7,317 bases of DNA from Pseudomonadota bacterium. Its GTDB lineage: Bacteria; Pseudomonadota; Gammaproteobacteria; Woeseiales; Woeseiaceae. Under the pieces are notes generated by a model. It was given only the letters and a program-made list of their open reading frames with translations. It was not told the DNA's origin and searched no databases. A program made the translations under genes and the position numbers. Shown one piece after another: positions 7,316 through 7,317 of the stretch. The DNA lies in the NCBI GenBank assembly GCA_027295475.1, contig JAPUKV010000180.1, positions 1 to 7,317 of the forward strand. Reading direction: 5' to 3'. Numbering within the stretch: position 1 is the first letter of the stretch; each line of letters begins with the position of its first letter.

Positions 7316-7317
7316 AG

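Noticed and set aside
1..7317. CRISPR array, toxin-antitoxin or restriction genes
   Set aside because: No regularly spaced repeats and no frames with such motifs were seen. The coding space is taken up by three metabolic genes.

Overview
The window looks like chromosomal DNA of a free-living proteobacterium, probably gammaproteobacterial. This is inferred from moderate GC (about 50-58% in lines counted by hand), a Pro-type tRNA end with encoded CCA, a consensus IHF site, and the gene families present. No marker gene fixes the taxon.

Left part (1-764) looks like the end of an integrated element. An open frame entering from the left edge ends at 270 and resembles the C-terminus of a contractile tail sheath protein (phage or injection system). 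A gene-free stretch follows, with a cluster of four or five hairpins (446-544) and a small heptamer repeat. Next comes a 50-bp AT-rich block with a perfect IHF consensus (689-701). Thirteen to twenty-odd bases further on lies an orphan 3' half of a tRNA-Pro gene (about 725-764). An orphan tRNA 3' end with an IHF site and phage-type coding on one side is what the distal attachment site of a tRNA-targeting element looks like. The orientation puts the element to the left and host chromosome to the right.

Right part (765-7317) is metabolic. A 461-aa FAD-dependent amine/amino-acid oxidase-like protein (1016-2401, +) converges on a 338-aa aldo/keto reductase (2415-3431, -) with only 13 bases between them. 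A 266-bp gap after the reductase holds a 32-codon remnant of an IS6-family transposase. The rest, 3698-7315 (-), is one complete 1205-aa gene: a hydantoinase A/B fusion of the ATP-dependent 5-oxoprolinase type, opening 5-oxoproline to glutamate.

The oxidase and the 5-oxoprolinase both fit catabolism or salvage of amino acids and N-methyl or cyclic amino compounds. They lie on opposite strands and are separated by an IS scar, so no single operon is supported. The most interesting point is the left junction (sheath-like end, hairpin cluster, IHF site, tRNA-Pro fragment). The individual enzymes are recognisable families.
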